Part shown: positions 46,882 through 55,108 of the stretch, one piece after another
How the letters are laid out: the number at the start of each line of letters is the position of its first letter
Numbering within the stretch: position 1 is the first letter of the stretch
Assembly: GCF_007874125.1 (NCBI RefSeq)
Contig: NZ_CP040128.1
Span: forward strand, 1,798,001-1,862,000
Length of the DNA: 64,000 nucleotides
Direction of reading: 5' to 3'
Source of the DNA: Noviherbaspirillum sp. UKPF54
GTDB lineage: Bacteria > Pseudomonadota > Gammaproteobacteria > Burkholderiales > Burkholderiaceae_D
Position numbers and translations under genes: made by a program
The notes under the pieces: generated by a model
What the model was told of the DNA's origin: nothing
What the model saw: only the letters and a program-made list of their open reading frames with translations
Database searches by the model: none

Positions 46882-48315
46882 TTAAATGGTTTTCGAATAC
46901 TTCAGTCGTTCCAGCTTGGCCTCGCGCGGCGAATTCAGGTAGCGGTCGAACACCATGCAGATGTTACGGATCAGCAGGCGCCCCTTCGGCGTCACGGTGA
47001 GCCATTCACTGTCGATCTTCAGCAATCCATCCGCTTCAAGCGCATGCAGCTTCTCCAGCTCGGCCGCGAAATAGTTCGCGAACGTGATCGGATAGGCCAT
47101 CTCCAGCGACTTGATGGACAATTCGAAATTACACATCAACATCTGGATGATGATGCGGCGCAGGAGATCGTCCACGCTGAGTTTGATGCCGCGCGCAATA
47201 GGCAGTTCACCCTGCTCGATGCGCTCGTAATACGCCTCCAGCGTCTTTTCATTCTGGCTATAGCTCGACCCGACCGCGCTGATGGCAGACACGCCGCAGG
47301 ACACCATTTCCGCTTCCGCGTGGGTCGAATACCCCTGGAAGTTGCGGTGCAGGCGGCCCTGGCGCTGCGCGACGGCGAGGTCATCGTCCGGCTTGGCAAA
47401 ATGATCCATGCCGATATATACATAGCCGGCGTCGGTCAGGCGCTTGATGCATAGCGAAAGCATGTCGAGCTTGGTCTCTCCGCTCGGCAGGTCCTCTTCC
47501 GCGATGCGACGCTGCGACTTGAACAAGGCCGGCATGTGCGCGTAATTGTAAATCGAAATGCGATCCGGGTTGGCCGCGACCACCTTGGTCAGGGTCTGCC
47601 CCATCGTGATCAGGTTCTGCTTCGGCAGGCCGTAGATCAGGTCGATGGAAATCGAGCGGAAACCGGCATCGCGCGCCGCCTGCATCACGCCGAGCGTGAG
47701 GTCTTCCGGCTGGATGCGGTTGACCGCCTTCTGCACTTCGGGGTCGAAATCCTGCACGCCGAAGCTGATGCGGTTGAAGCCTTGCGCCCGCAACGTGTGC
47801 ACGCGCTCCGGCGACACGGTGCGAGGATCGATCTCGATCGAATACTCGCCCGCGTCATCGGTGGCGAAACGGAACCACTTGCGCATGTGCGCGAGCAGGT
47901 CGGCCATTTGCGCATCGTTGAGATAAGTCGGCGTGCCGCCGCCGAAATGCAGCTGCTCGACCTGGTTCATCTCGGCGAACAGCTTGCCCTGCATTTCTAT
48001 CTCGCGCTTCAGGTAGGTCAGGTAGATTTCGGCCTTGCTGCGATTCTTGGTGATGATCTTATTGCACGCGCAGTAGTAGCACAGCTTGTCGCAGAACGGG
48101 ATATGGATATACAACGACAAGGGATTGCGTGCCCCCATCGCCCTTACGCTGTTGACGGCCTGCAGATAATCGCCCATGCCGAACTGGTCCGTGAAGCGGT
48201 CGGCAGTCGGATACGAGGTGTAGCGAGGGCCTTGCTGGCTGAGCTTGCGAATCAGCGCTGCATCGAATTGGACTGCCGAGACGTGGGATGCGTGGGCGGC
48301 GGGAACAGCCATCAT
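46882..48315 (-). CDS. hemN: Oxygen-independent coproporphyrinogen III oxidase
   Basis: A 477-aa radical-SAM enzyme of anaerobic haem synthesis that decarboxylates coproporphyrinogen III to protoporphyrinogen IX. The cluster motif C75-x3-C79-x2-C82 plus C84 reads CDKLCYYCAC. The HemN N-terminal trip-wire region (RYTSYPTADRF) and C-terminal domain are present, which separates it from HemW. AGGAGTTAATA precedes ATG-ATG. An FNR box lies 83-96 bp upstream. Confidence 0.96.
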   Translation of the reverse strand: MMAVPAAHASHVSAVQFDAALIRKLSQQGPRYTSYPTADRFTDQFGMGDYLQAVNSVRAMGARNPLSLYIHIPFCDKLCYYCACNKIITKNRSKAEIYLTYLKREIEMQGKLFAEMNQVEQLHFGGGTPTYLNDAQMADLLAHMRKWFRFATDDAGEYSIEIDPRTVSPERVHTLRAQGFNRISFGVQDFDPEVQKAVNRIQPEDLTLGVMQAARDAGFRSISIDLIYGLPKQNLITMGQTLTKVVAANPDRISIYNYAHMPALFKSQRRIAEEDLPSGETKLDMLSLCIKRLTDAGYVYIGMDHFAKPDDDLAVAQRQGRLHRNFQGYSTHAEAEMVSCGVSAISAVGSSYSQNEKTLEAYYERIEQGELPIARGIKLSVDDLLRRIIIQMLMCNFELSIKSLEMAYPITFANYFAAELEKLHALEADGLLKIDSEWLTVTPKGRLLIRNICMVFDRYLNSPREAKLERLKYSKTI

Positions 48316-48397
48316 TATTAACTCCTGGGGTCGTTGTTCCGGGTCCGGAACGCTTTACGACTGCGGTGCAGTGTACGAATCGGGCCAAACAGGGGCC

Positions 48398-48411
48398 TTG
48401 ATCCAAGTCAA
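48398..48411 (-). promoter_or_regulatory. FNR box upstream of hemN
   Basis: TTGATCCAAGTCAA matches the FNR consensus at nine of ten conserved bases and is centred about 89 bp before the hemN start codon, as expected for an anaerobically induced haem gene. Confidence 0.72.
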
Positions 48412-48472
48412 AAATGCCGGAACTGGTTAGTGTAGGCAAAATGCCATCATGGCGCAGGAACAGCGCGGCGCG

Positions 48473-48519
48473 CATGAGCGGCGCCAGAGCCGCAAATCAG
48501 CGCCGGCGTGCGCCGCTCA
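48473..48519. repeat. GC-rich inverted repeat between nnrS and hemN
   Basis: ATGAGCGGCGC and GCGCCGCTCAT are an 11-bp perfect inverted repeat with a 25-nt spacer, between the nnrS stop and the hemN promoter. It may end nnrS transcripts, although no T-run follows. Confidence 0.4.
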
Positions 48520-48564
48520 TCACGATCATGCGCGCCGCGCTGGGCGCTATTTCTTATTTTTGCG

Positions 48565-49764
48565 TCAGCCTTCCCGGCCGTCGATGCGCGGGCTGACGAG
48601 GTAACGCCCGTAGACCGCGACGTAGAGCAGGAATGCCGCAGCCCAGCTGACGGCGGCGCAGGCGAGCGCATGGTCGCGCCAGGCAGATGTGCTGACCGCC
48701 GCGACGAAACGTGCGATCACGCCAAGCTGCACCAGCGCGTACATAGCCAGTTCGGCATACCCCGCCTTCAACGGTCTCCCGGTATGCCCCAGCGCCGTGC
48801 GCGTGATCATGCCGATGATCAAGCCGGCCATTGAGCCGACGGCGAGAATATGGAAGGCCGTGCTGGCGGAGACGATCTGCAGGGATGCGGCCGCCAGGGC
48901 GAAGAAGCCGAGCGGAATCCACGCATACGAGACATGCAGTATCCATAACAGAGGATTGCTCAAGGTCGCTGGCAGCTTCCATCCCGCCAGCCTCACCGCT
49001 TGGCTGCAGGCTGCGGCAAATGCCAGCGAGGCGCTGAATGGAGGCAGGATGCGCACGATCCATGCCACGCAGGCAAGCGCCGTGAGCGTCAGGCAGATCT
49101 TGTCCAGCTTCGGGTTCGTGACCGTCCTGACGCCAGTCGCATTGGTAGTAAAGCCGGGAATGACGCGCCCGCCGATGACCGACTCGATCATCACGATCAT
49201 CAGGATGGCCGCATGGATCGGAGATACGGAAGAAATGCCGATCCAGCCCAGTCGCGCAGCGTGAAACAGCACGTTTGCCAGCGTGAGCAGGCTCAACAAC
49301 AGGACCAGGAACATGTTGCGCTTGTTGCCGGATCGCTTCAGCACGCTATAGATCGGCCATGCGGCGAAAGGCAGGAACAGCACATCAATCAGGGCTGCCA
49401 GCACCGGCGGCGCGGCGACCATCGCCACGCGCCCCGCCAGCCAGAGGCCAGCCAGCGCGGCGAGATGCTTGCCGCGCGGCGTCCACAATCCGGTCCAGTT
49501 GCGCCCGGCGGTGAATACGAATCCGATAATTACCGCAATCGCAAACCCGAATACCATTTCGTGCATGTGCCAGCTCACATCCACGTTGGTCAATGCTTGG
49601 CCCCAACCGAAGTAGCGCGCGACCCACACCGGGACGCTGATCGCTGCAAACGCAGCGGCCAGCAGGTAGAAGGGACGAAAGCCGAGGCGGAACAATGGAT
49701 GCCCTCCGCCCGCCTGTCCCGCCTTGCCCGGCACGCGCGGCTCATCAATGATCATTAGCGCCAT
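48565..49764 (-). CDS. nnrS: NnrS haem-copper membrane protein (NO stress)
   Basis: A 399-aa protein with about 12 hydrophobic segments. Signature blocks are LFRLGFRPFYLLAAAFAAIS at the N-terminus, DVSWHMHEMVFGFAIAVIIGFVFTAGRNWTG, and GSMAGLIIGMITRTALGHTGRPL. NnrS protects against nitric oxide, possibly by limiting iron-thiol adducts, and is induced by NO. A near-exact NsrR operator lies 14 bp upstream of the ATG. There is no nor or nir gene beside it. Confidence 0.94.
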   Translation of the reverse strand: MALMIIDEPRVPGKAGQAGGGHPLFRLGFRPFYLLAAAFAAISVPVWVARYFGWGQALTNVDVSWHMHEMVFGFAIAVIIGFVFTAGRNWTGLWTPRGKHLAALAGLWLAGRVAMVAAPPVLAALIDVLFLPFAAWPIYSVLKRSGNKRNMFLVLLLSLLTLANVLFHAARLGWIGISSVSPIHAAILMIVMIESVIGGRVIPGFTTNATGVRTVTNPKLDKICLTLTALACVAWIVRILPPFSASLAFAAACSQAVRLAGWKLPATLSNPLLWILHVSYAWIPLGFFALAAASLQIVSASTAFHILAVGSMAGLIIGMITRTALGHTGRPLKAGYAELAMYALVQLGVIARFVAAVSTSAWRDHALACAAVSWAAAFLLYVAVYGRYLVSPRIDGREG

Positions 49765-49777
49765 TTTTCACCCCACA

Positions 49778-49800
49778 AAGATTCATTTTGAATGAATCTT
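49778..49800. promoter_or_regulatory. NsrR-type operator of nnrS
   Basis: AAGATTCAT-TTTGA-ATGAATCTT is a perfect 9-bp inverted repeat with a 5-bp centre. It has the length and end sequences of the NsrR consensus (AAGATGCAT-N5-ATGCATCTT), with one changed base in each half. Its place just before nnrS fits NO-relieved repression. Confidence 0.8.
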
Positions 49801-49889
49801 ATATCGCAACGCCACCGAACGCAATGCTGTATTCACATCTTTCCGGAAACAACCAGCAATTCGGCCAAGCGCACGACTTAGCGCATCGT

Positions 49890-52589
49890 CTAGGAAGCGT
49901 CCCCGGAGCCCTCCGCCCTCAGCCTCAGGCGCAATCCGATCGTATCGCTGCCGCCTCCGGGGCAGGTGACAAAACCGAATTTCTTGGCGAGCATGAGCAA
50001 GCCGTGGTTATGGCTGATCGTTTCTCCCACGATTTCATGGGTGCCGCGCGCACGGCAATAGGCGATCAGTTTACTCAGCAACAATGCCCCCAGCCCCTTG
50101 CCCTTCAAGTCTGACCGCACGATGATCGCAAACTCCGCACTGATGTTGTCCGGATCGGCGATCACGCGTGCCACGCCGAGCGTTTCGGCCTTGCCGTCTT
50201 CGCCCGCCCGGGTGGCGATGAACGCCATCTCACGGTCATAGTCGATCTGCGTGAAGCGCGCCAGGTCCGACTTCGACAGCTGGCGCATGCTGATGAACAT
50301 CCGGTAGCGTATATCGTCCGGTTCGAGCATGGCGAAGAATTCGACATGCTGCGGGCCATCCTCCGGCCGGATCGGGCGCAATACCAGCGGCGCACCCTGC
50401 CATTCGATCTGCTCCTCCAGCTCACCGGGGTAAGGCCGGATAGCCAGCCGGTCGACGCCGCTGCCGCGCGCCTGCACCACGCGGATGCGGGCGTCGAGCG
50501 CAATGACGCCGTTGCGGTCCGCCAGCAGAGGATTGATATCGAGTTCGGCGATTTCCGGAATATCCACAACCAGGTCGGAAATCTGGATCAGGGTGCGGCA
50601 CACCGCGTCGACGTCGGCCGCCTCCAGGTTGCGGTATGCTGCCAGCAGGCGAGAGATGCGCGTGCGGGCGATGAGATCGCGGGCCAGCACCATGTTCAGC
50701 GGCGGCAGCGCAACGGCATGATCGGCCGTCACCTCCACCGCGATGCCGCCCTGCCCGAACAGGATCACCGGCCCGAACACCGCGTCGGTGGTGACGCCGA
50801 CGATCAGCTCGCGCGCTTCCGGGCGGCGCACCATCGATTGGACCGAGAAGCCTTGCAGCTGCGCGCGCGGGCGCAATTCGCGCAGCCGCCTGTGCATCGC
50901 GACAGCCGCCGCCGCCACCGACGTTTCGTCCGCCAGGTCGAGCACCACGCCGCCGACGTCCGACTTGTGCGTGATGTCGGCGGAAATGATCTTCAGCGCC
51001 ACGGGAAAGCCAATCTCCGCGGCATGCTGCACCGCTTCCTCAACGCTGCGTGCCGAACGCGTCTGCACCACCGGAATGCCGTAGGCGGCCAGCACCTGCT
51101 TGGCCTCCGGTTCGGACAGCATGTTCCTTCCCGCGGCCAGCACGCGCTGCACCACCGCGCGCGCCTCCTCCCGCTCGCCCGGCTGCGCGTGCGTGACCGA
51201 CGGAGGAACTTCCATCAGCAGCGCCTGGTTGCGATGGTATTCAGCGATCTGCATGAAACCGCGCACAGCCTCTTCCGGCGTGTCGTAGGTGGCGATCCCG
51301 GCGTCCGAAAAGATGGCGCGCGCCCTGGCCACCGATTCGCCGCCCAACCAGCAGGCGAGCACGTTGCGCGGCGCGCCCTTAATGACCGGCGCCACCGCCT
51401 GGGCGATCTCGTCGCTGGGGACGATGGCGGTGGGTGCGTGAATGAACAGCGTGGCGTCGGCTTCCGGTTCCTGCAAGAGAGCGCGCAGGGTATTGATATA
51501 GCGCTGCGCTGGCGCGTCGCCGATGATGTCGACCGGATTGCCGTGCGACCAGGTCCCGGGCAGTATTTCATCGAGCTTTGCCAGCGCCTGCTCCGACAGG
51601 CTCGCCAACCGCCCCTGCTGGGCGATCAGCGCATCGGTGGCCATGACACCTGGGCCGCCGCCGTTGGTCATGATGGCCAGGCGATCCCCTTTCATTGGCC
51701 GGGCGTGGGCCAGCGTTTCCGCAGCATCGAACAGGTCTGTCGTGCTGTATACGCGCAGCATCCCTGCACGCCGGATCGCGGCGTCGTACACGTCGTCGGC
51801 GCCTGCCAGCGCGCCGGTGTGCGAGGCGGCGGCCTTGGCGCCTTCGGGCGCGCGCCCGGCCTTGATCACCAGCGTCGGCTTGGCGCGCGCCGCGGCGCGG
51901 GCGGCCGACATGAATTTGCGCGCGGCGCTGGCCGCTTCCATGTACATCAGGATCGCCTGGGTGTCGCTGTCGCTGGCCAGGTAGTCGAGCACGTCACCGA
52001 AATCGATGTCGGCGCTATCGCCGAGCGAAATGAACTTTGAAAAGCCGATGCCGCGCGACCTGGCCCAGTCCAGCACGCCGGTCACCATCGCGCCCGACTG
52101 CGACACGAAGGCAATCTTGCCGGGCAGCGCCGAGATGTGGGCGAAGCTCGCATTCAGCCCGATCTTCGGCACCAGAAGGCCCACGCAGTTCGGCCCGAGG
52201 ATGCGCAGAAGATACGGCTTGGCAGCCGCCAGCATCAGGTCTTTCATGGTGCGTCCACGCAAATCCTTGATCGCCCCCATCCCGGCCGTCAGCACGATCG
52301 CGGCCCGGGTGCCGCGCTCACCGAGATCGTGGATGATCTCGGGCACGCTCGACGGCGGCGTGCAAATGATCGCAAGATCGGGCACCGTCGGCAGGCGCGC
52401 AACGCTGGAATACACCTTCAGGCCCGCCAGGCTGTCATATTTCGGATTAACCGGGATGATCTCGCCCTCGAAACCGCCGGACACCAGGTTCTGCAGTACG
52501 GTGGCGCCGACGCTGTGCGCCCGCAGCGATGCGCCGATTACCGCGATGGAGCGAGGCTCGAACAGAGACTTCAGATTTCTGACGCTCAT
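49890..52589 (-). CDS. ADP-forming acyl-CoA synthetase-like protein fused to a GNAT acetyltransferase
   Basis: An 899-aa fusion. A CoA-binding domain (SLFEPRSIAVIGAS), a ligase domain with the phospho-His candidate in ASHTGALAG, and an ATP-grasp domain (FPVALKIISADITHKSDVGGV) make up residues 1-700. A C-terminal GNAT domain (about 730-890) has VRSDLKGKGLGALLLSKLI for acetyl-CoA. This is the layout of Pat/PatZ protein-lysine acetyltransferases, where the synthetase part is often regulatory. All ligase motifs look intact, so enzymatic ligase activity cannot be excluded. AAGGACG precedes the ATG. Confidence 0.92.
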   Translation of the reverse strand: MSVRNLKSLFEPRSIAVIGASLRAHSVGATVLQNLVSGGFEGEIIPVNPKYDSLAGLKVYSSVARLPTVPDLAIICTPPSSVPEIIHDLGERGTRAAIVLTAGMGAIKDLRGRTMKDLMLAAAKPYLLRILGPNCVGLLVPKIGLNASFAHISALPGKIAFVSQSGAMVTGVLDWARSRGIGFSKFISLGDSADIDFGDVLDYLASDSDTQAILMYMEAASAARKFMSAARAAARAKPTLVIKAGRAPEGAKAAASHTGALAGADDVYDAAIRRAGMLRVYSTTDLFDAAETLAHARPMKGDRLAIMTNGGGPGVMATDALIAQQGRLASLSEQALAKLDEILPGTWSHGNPVDIIGDAPAQRYINTLRALLQEPEADATLFIHAPTAIVPSDEIAQAVAPVIKGAPRNVLACWLGGESVARARAIFSDAGIATYDTPEEAVRGFMQIAEYHRNQALLMEVPPSVTHAQPGEREEARAVVQRVLAAGRNMLSEPEAKQVLAAYGIPVVQTRSARSVEEAVQHAAEIGFPVALKIISADITHKSDVGGVVLDLADETSVAAAAVAMHRRLRELRPRAQLQGFSVQSMVRRPEARELIVGVTTDAVFGPVILFGQGGIAVEVTADHAVALPPLNMVLARDLIARTRISRLLAAYRNLEAADVDAVCRTLIQISDLVVDIPEIAELDINPLLADRNGVIALDARIRVVQARGSGVDRLAIRPYPGELEEQIEWQGAPLVLRPIRPEDGPQHVEFFAMLEPDDIRYRMFISMRQLSKSDLARFTQIDYDREMAFIATRAGEDGKAETLGVARVIADPDNISAEFAIIVRSDLKGKGLGALLLSKLIAYCRARGTHEIVGETISHNHGLLMLAKKFGFVTCPGGGSDTIGLRLRLRAEGSGDAS

Positions 52590-53008
52590 GGGTATCGTCC
52601 TTGGAAATGCTTTCTTTTGTGGATTGCGCCTGACCGACTGCGGCGCCTTGCCGCATTATGCGCACGATTGTAGCGTCAGTTCTTGCCGCTACCGAAAACG
52701 GCGGAGACCGAGAGGCCGGCGGCATTGCCCCTCCCGGACAAAGACGCAGCGACATGCATTCTCGCCGATGCGAGAAGCTGCATCTTGATGCGCGACCGAT
52801 GTTACAAATCGCCTCCCCGAAAAATTTTGACTTGAGTCAAATTTGACAAAACTATTCTTTGATCGGCATGCATTTTCTCTGGACTGGCTTTTGCCTTCGC
52901 CCTACGCTAATGAAGCTGGGTCGTCGAGCGAGGAAAGCGCCCGCCGCAACTGAAATCCAACAAGAACAGACAATCCTGACAACGAGCCGAACCTGAAAGG
53001 GGTACCAC
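52590..53008. other. Divergent promoter region between the CoA-ligase/GNAT and stress-protein genes
   Basis: 419 bp between divergent starts. The only strong element is the FNR box at 52827-52840, nearer the stress-protein gene (centre 175 bp from its ATG, 244 bp from the other). A TATTCT (52853-52858) lies just downstream of the box on the plus strand. No other feature was supported. Confidence 0.5.
52827..52840 (+). promoter_or_regulatory. FNR box in the CoA-ligase/stress-protein divergent region
   Basis: TTGACTTGAGTCAA is a perfect TTGAC-N4-GTCAA palindrome. It probably serves the universal stress protein gene on the plus strand and could also serve the divergent acetyltransferase fusion. 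Confidence 0.65.
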
Positions 53009-53857
53009 ATGTCGTACAAGACCATTCTCGTGCACGTAGATAAATCAAAGCACTCCGCCGAGCGCGTCAAGCTTGCGGCGTCCATCGCACTCAATGAAGA
53101 CGCGCACTTGATCGGCGCAGCCCCGACTGGCGTGTCGCGTTACATTTACCAGGCCGGCATGCTGGGCGACGGCGCAGGATTCACCGCGCATCTTGAGGCG
53201 CACATGGAAGTGTTGCGGCAGCAGGGCAAGGAAGCGCTCCAGGAGTTCGAAGCCGCGGCGCGGCGTATGGGCGTCAGCTCGATCGAATCGCACATGGTGG
53301 ACGACGAAGCCGGCGCGGGCATCAGCCTGCAGGCGCGCTACAGCGACCTGGTGGTGATCGGCCAGACGGACTTGGAAGACCCGTCGCCCGCCACCCTGCC
53401 CGACTTTCCCGAATACGTGGTGCTCAATTCCGGCCGCCCGGTAATGATCGTGCCCTACGCCGGCCGCTTCGACACGGTCGGCAAGCGCGTGCTGGTGGCG
53501 TGGGATGCGAGCACCAGCGCAACGCGCGCCGTGACTGCCGCCATCCCGCTGCTCAAGCGAGCCGACATCGTCGAGGTCCTGGTGTTCAACGCCGACGACC
53601 AGGGCGACGCGCACGGCGAGCAGCCGGGCGCGGACATCGCTCTGTACCAGGCGCGCCACAATATCCGCGTCAACGTGGTGCGTCAAAAGAGCAAGATCGA
53701 CATCGGCAATGCGCTGCTGTCGGCCGCGACCGACTTCGCGTCCGACCTGATCGTCATGGGAGGCTACGGGCATACCCGCTTCCGCGAAATCCTGCTGGGC
53801 GGCGTCACCCGCACGGTGCTCGAATCGATGACGGTGCCGGTATTGATGTCGCACTGA
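53009..53857 (+). CDS. Universal stress protein, tandem-domain
   Basis: A 282-aa protein with two Usp folds (about 1-145 and 150-282). Domain 1 begins YKTILVHVDKSKHSAERVKLA. Domain 2 begins KRVLVAWDASTSATRAVTAA and has the ATP-binding loop MGGYGHTRFREILLGGVTRTVL; the equivalent loop in domain 1 is degenerate. GAAAGGGG precedes the ATG. An FNR box upstream indicates low-oxygen induction, as known for many proteobacterial Usp genes. Confidence 0.93.
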   Translation: MSYKTILVHVDKSKHSAERVKLAASIALNEDAHLIGAAPTGVSRYIYQAGMLGDGAGFTAHLEAHMEVLRQQGKEALQEFEAAARRMGVSSIESHMVDDEAGAGISLQARYSDLVVIGQTDLEDPSPATLPDFPEYVVLNSGRPVMIVPYAGRFDTVGKRVLVAWDASTSATRAVTAAIPLLKRADIVEVLVFNADDQGDAHGEQPGADIALYQARHNIRVNVVRQKSKIDIGNALLSAATDFASDLIVMGGYGHTRFREILLGGVTRTVLESMTVPVLMSH

Positions 53858-53936
53858 CACCATACTTCTCGCGGTCGCCACGGCGGCTGTCGCTGCGCGG
53901 CGGCCGCTTTTTTATATCCGTGCCACGCACGAAACT

Positions 53937-53950
53937 TTGATCTCGGTCAT
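53937..53950 (+). promoter_or_regulatory. Imperfect FNR-like site upstream of the HMA-like gene
   Basis: TTGATCTCGGTCAT has one perfect half-site (TTGAT), while the other ends T instead of A. It is centred about 95 bp before the HMA-like start. Weak evidence on its own, but its neighbours are FNR-controlled. Confidence 0.35.
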
Positions 53951-54038
53951 TTATCCCAATCGAGCCACTCCAGTAGTATCGCCTCACGCCGCGCCCAAGC
54001 GGCTTGCGCAACCGATCAATTCACACATCGATATCAGA

Positions 54039-54311
54039 ATGCAAACCGAGACCCTGAAACTTACCGGCATGTCGTCCGACGCCTGCGGCGAAAACGTCAA
54101 GCGCGCCCTGGAATCCCTCGACGGCGTGGCCAGCGCCAGCGTATCCGTCTCCTGCAACAAGGTGGTAGTCCAGTTCGATGAAGATCGTCTGGCCAAGCAA
54201 CAACTGCATGCCGCCATCAAGCAGGCCGGCTACGGCGTGGTCAGCGTCAGAGCGGTCGACCTGAGCGGCAATGGCGGCGGCAGCTGCTGTGGCGGCTGCG
54301 GCTGCGGCTGA
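54039..54311 (+). CDS. Small HMA-like protein with single-Cys site and Cys-rich tail
   Basis: A 90-aa protein. Residues 1-75 follow the heavy-metal-associated fold (LKLTGMSSDACGENVKRALESLDGV, and later VVVQFDEDRLAKQQLHAAIKQAGYGV). The usual GMTCxxC loop reads GMSSDAC, so only the second Cys (C16) remains. The last ten residues are Gly/Cys-rich, with C83, C84, C87 and C89. A copper, iron or zinc carrier is possible, using the tail as the metal site. It lies 181 bp after the stress protein and converges with narL. Start 54039; the frame is open to 53937. Confidence 0.82.
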   Translation: MQTETLKLTGMSSDACGENVKRALESLDGVASASVSVSCNKVVVQFDEDRLAKQQLHAAIKQAGYGVVSVRAVDLSGNGGGSCCGGCGCG

Positions 54312-54346
54312 AAAACGCGGGCCACATACCCGCCGGCGGAAACCTC

Positions 54347-54391
54347 GCGCCGCTGCCCGTGACCTTCGTCACGGGCAGCGGCGCTTCTTTT
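54347..54391. terminator. Strong hairpin between the HMA-like gene and narL
   Basis: A 16-bp perfect stem (54347-54362 with 54369-54384) and a 6-nt loop are followed by TTCTTTT on the plus strand. It terminates the HMA-like transcript and, through the same hairpin, may end narXL transcripts. Confidence 0.85.
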
Positions 54392-54398
54392 CGTCCGT

Positions 54399-55079
54399 TC
54401 AATTCGTCTTGTCCGGGGCGCCCGCCATGCCGTGCCCGACCGCAAACACCGCCGCCTGGACACGGCTGGTCAGGTTGAGCTTCTTGAGGATGTTCTGCAC
54501 GTGGATCTTGACCGTGCTTTCAGCCACGTCGAGCGTGCGCGCAATGATCTTGTTGCTTTCGCCACGCGCCAGGCAGGCCAGGATTTCCTTTTCGCGCGGC
54601 GTCAGCTTGTCGAGCTCGGACGGCGCCGCCGGCTTCGGTGCTCCGCCCTGCAGATGTGCCACCAGCTTGGTGGTCATGGCTTCCGCCAGCACCGGCTCGC
54701 CATCCGCCGCGCGGCGGATGGCGCGCACCAGATAGTCCGCGTCGATGTTCTTGATCAGGTAGCCGCGCGCGCCGGATGCCAGCGCCGCCGTCAGGTCCTC
54801 CGCCTCCTCGGACACGGTGAGCATGATGACCGCGATGTCCGGGCAATCCTGCAACAGCAGCTGCAGCGTTTCCAGGCCCGACATGCCCGGCATGTTCAGG
54901 TCGAGCAGGACCACGTCCGGACGCAGCTGCTTGGCGCGCTTGATGCCCTCGACGCCGTCGGCTGCCTCGCCCACCACGGAAAAATCGGAGTGGCGCTGCA
55001 GCAGCGAGCGTATCCCGCTGCGGAACAGGGTGTGATCGTCGACCAGCAGGACGGAAATCGGTTTGGATGCGGCATTCAT
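54399..55079 (-). CDS. narL: Nitrate/nitrite response regulator (NarL family)
   Basis: A 226-aa two-component regulator. Receiver acidic pair VDDH (13-16), phosphorylated Asp60 in VVLLDLNMPG, and Lys110. The C-terminal LuxR-type helix-turn-helix (about 160-222) reads LTPREKEILACLARGESNKIIARTLDVAESTVKIHV. Start 55079 is the most family-like; an ATG at 55112 overlaps the narX stop (ATGA) and is also possible. It is co-transcribed with narX. Confidence 0.93.
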   Translation of the reverse strand: MNAASKPISVLLVDDHTLFRSGIRSLLQRHSDFSVVGEAADGVEGIKRAKQLRPDVVLLDLNMPGMSGLETLQLLLQDCPDIAVIMLTVSEEAEDLTAALASGARGYLIKNIDADYLVRAIRRAADGEPVLAEAMTTKLVAHLQGGAPKPAAPSELDKLTPREKEILACLARGESNKIIARTLDVAESTVKIHVQNILKKLNLTSRVQAAVFAVGHGMAGAPDKTN

Positions 55080-55108
55080 ATTGTGCTCTTGTCCGTTAAG
55101 TGTGGGAG

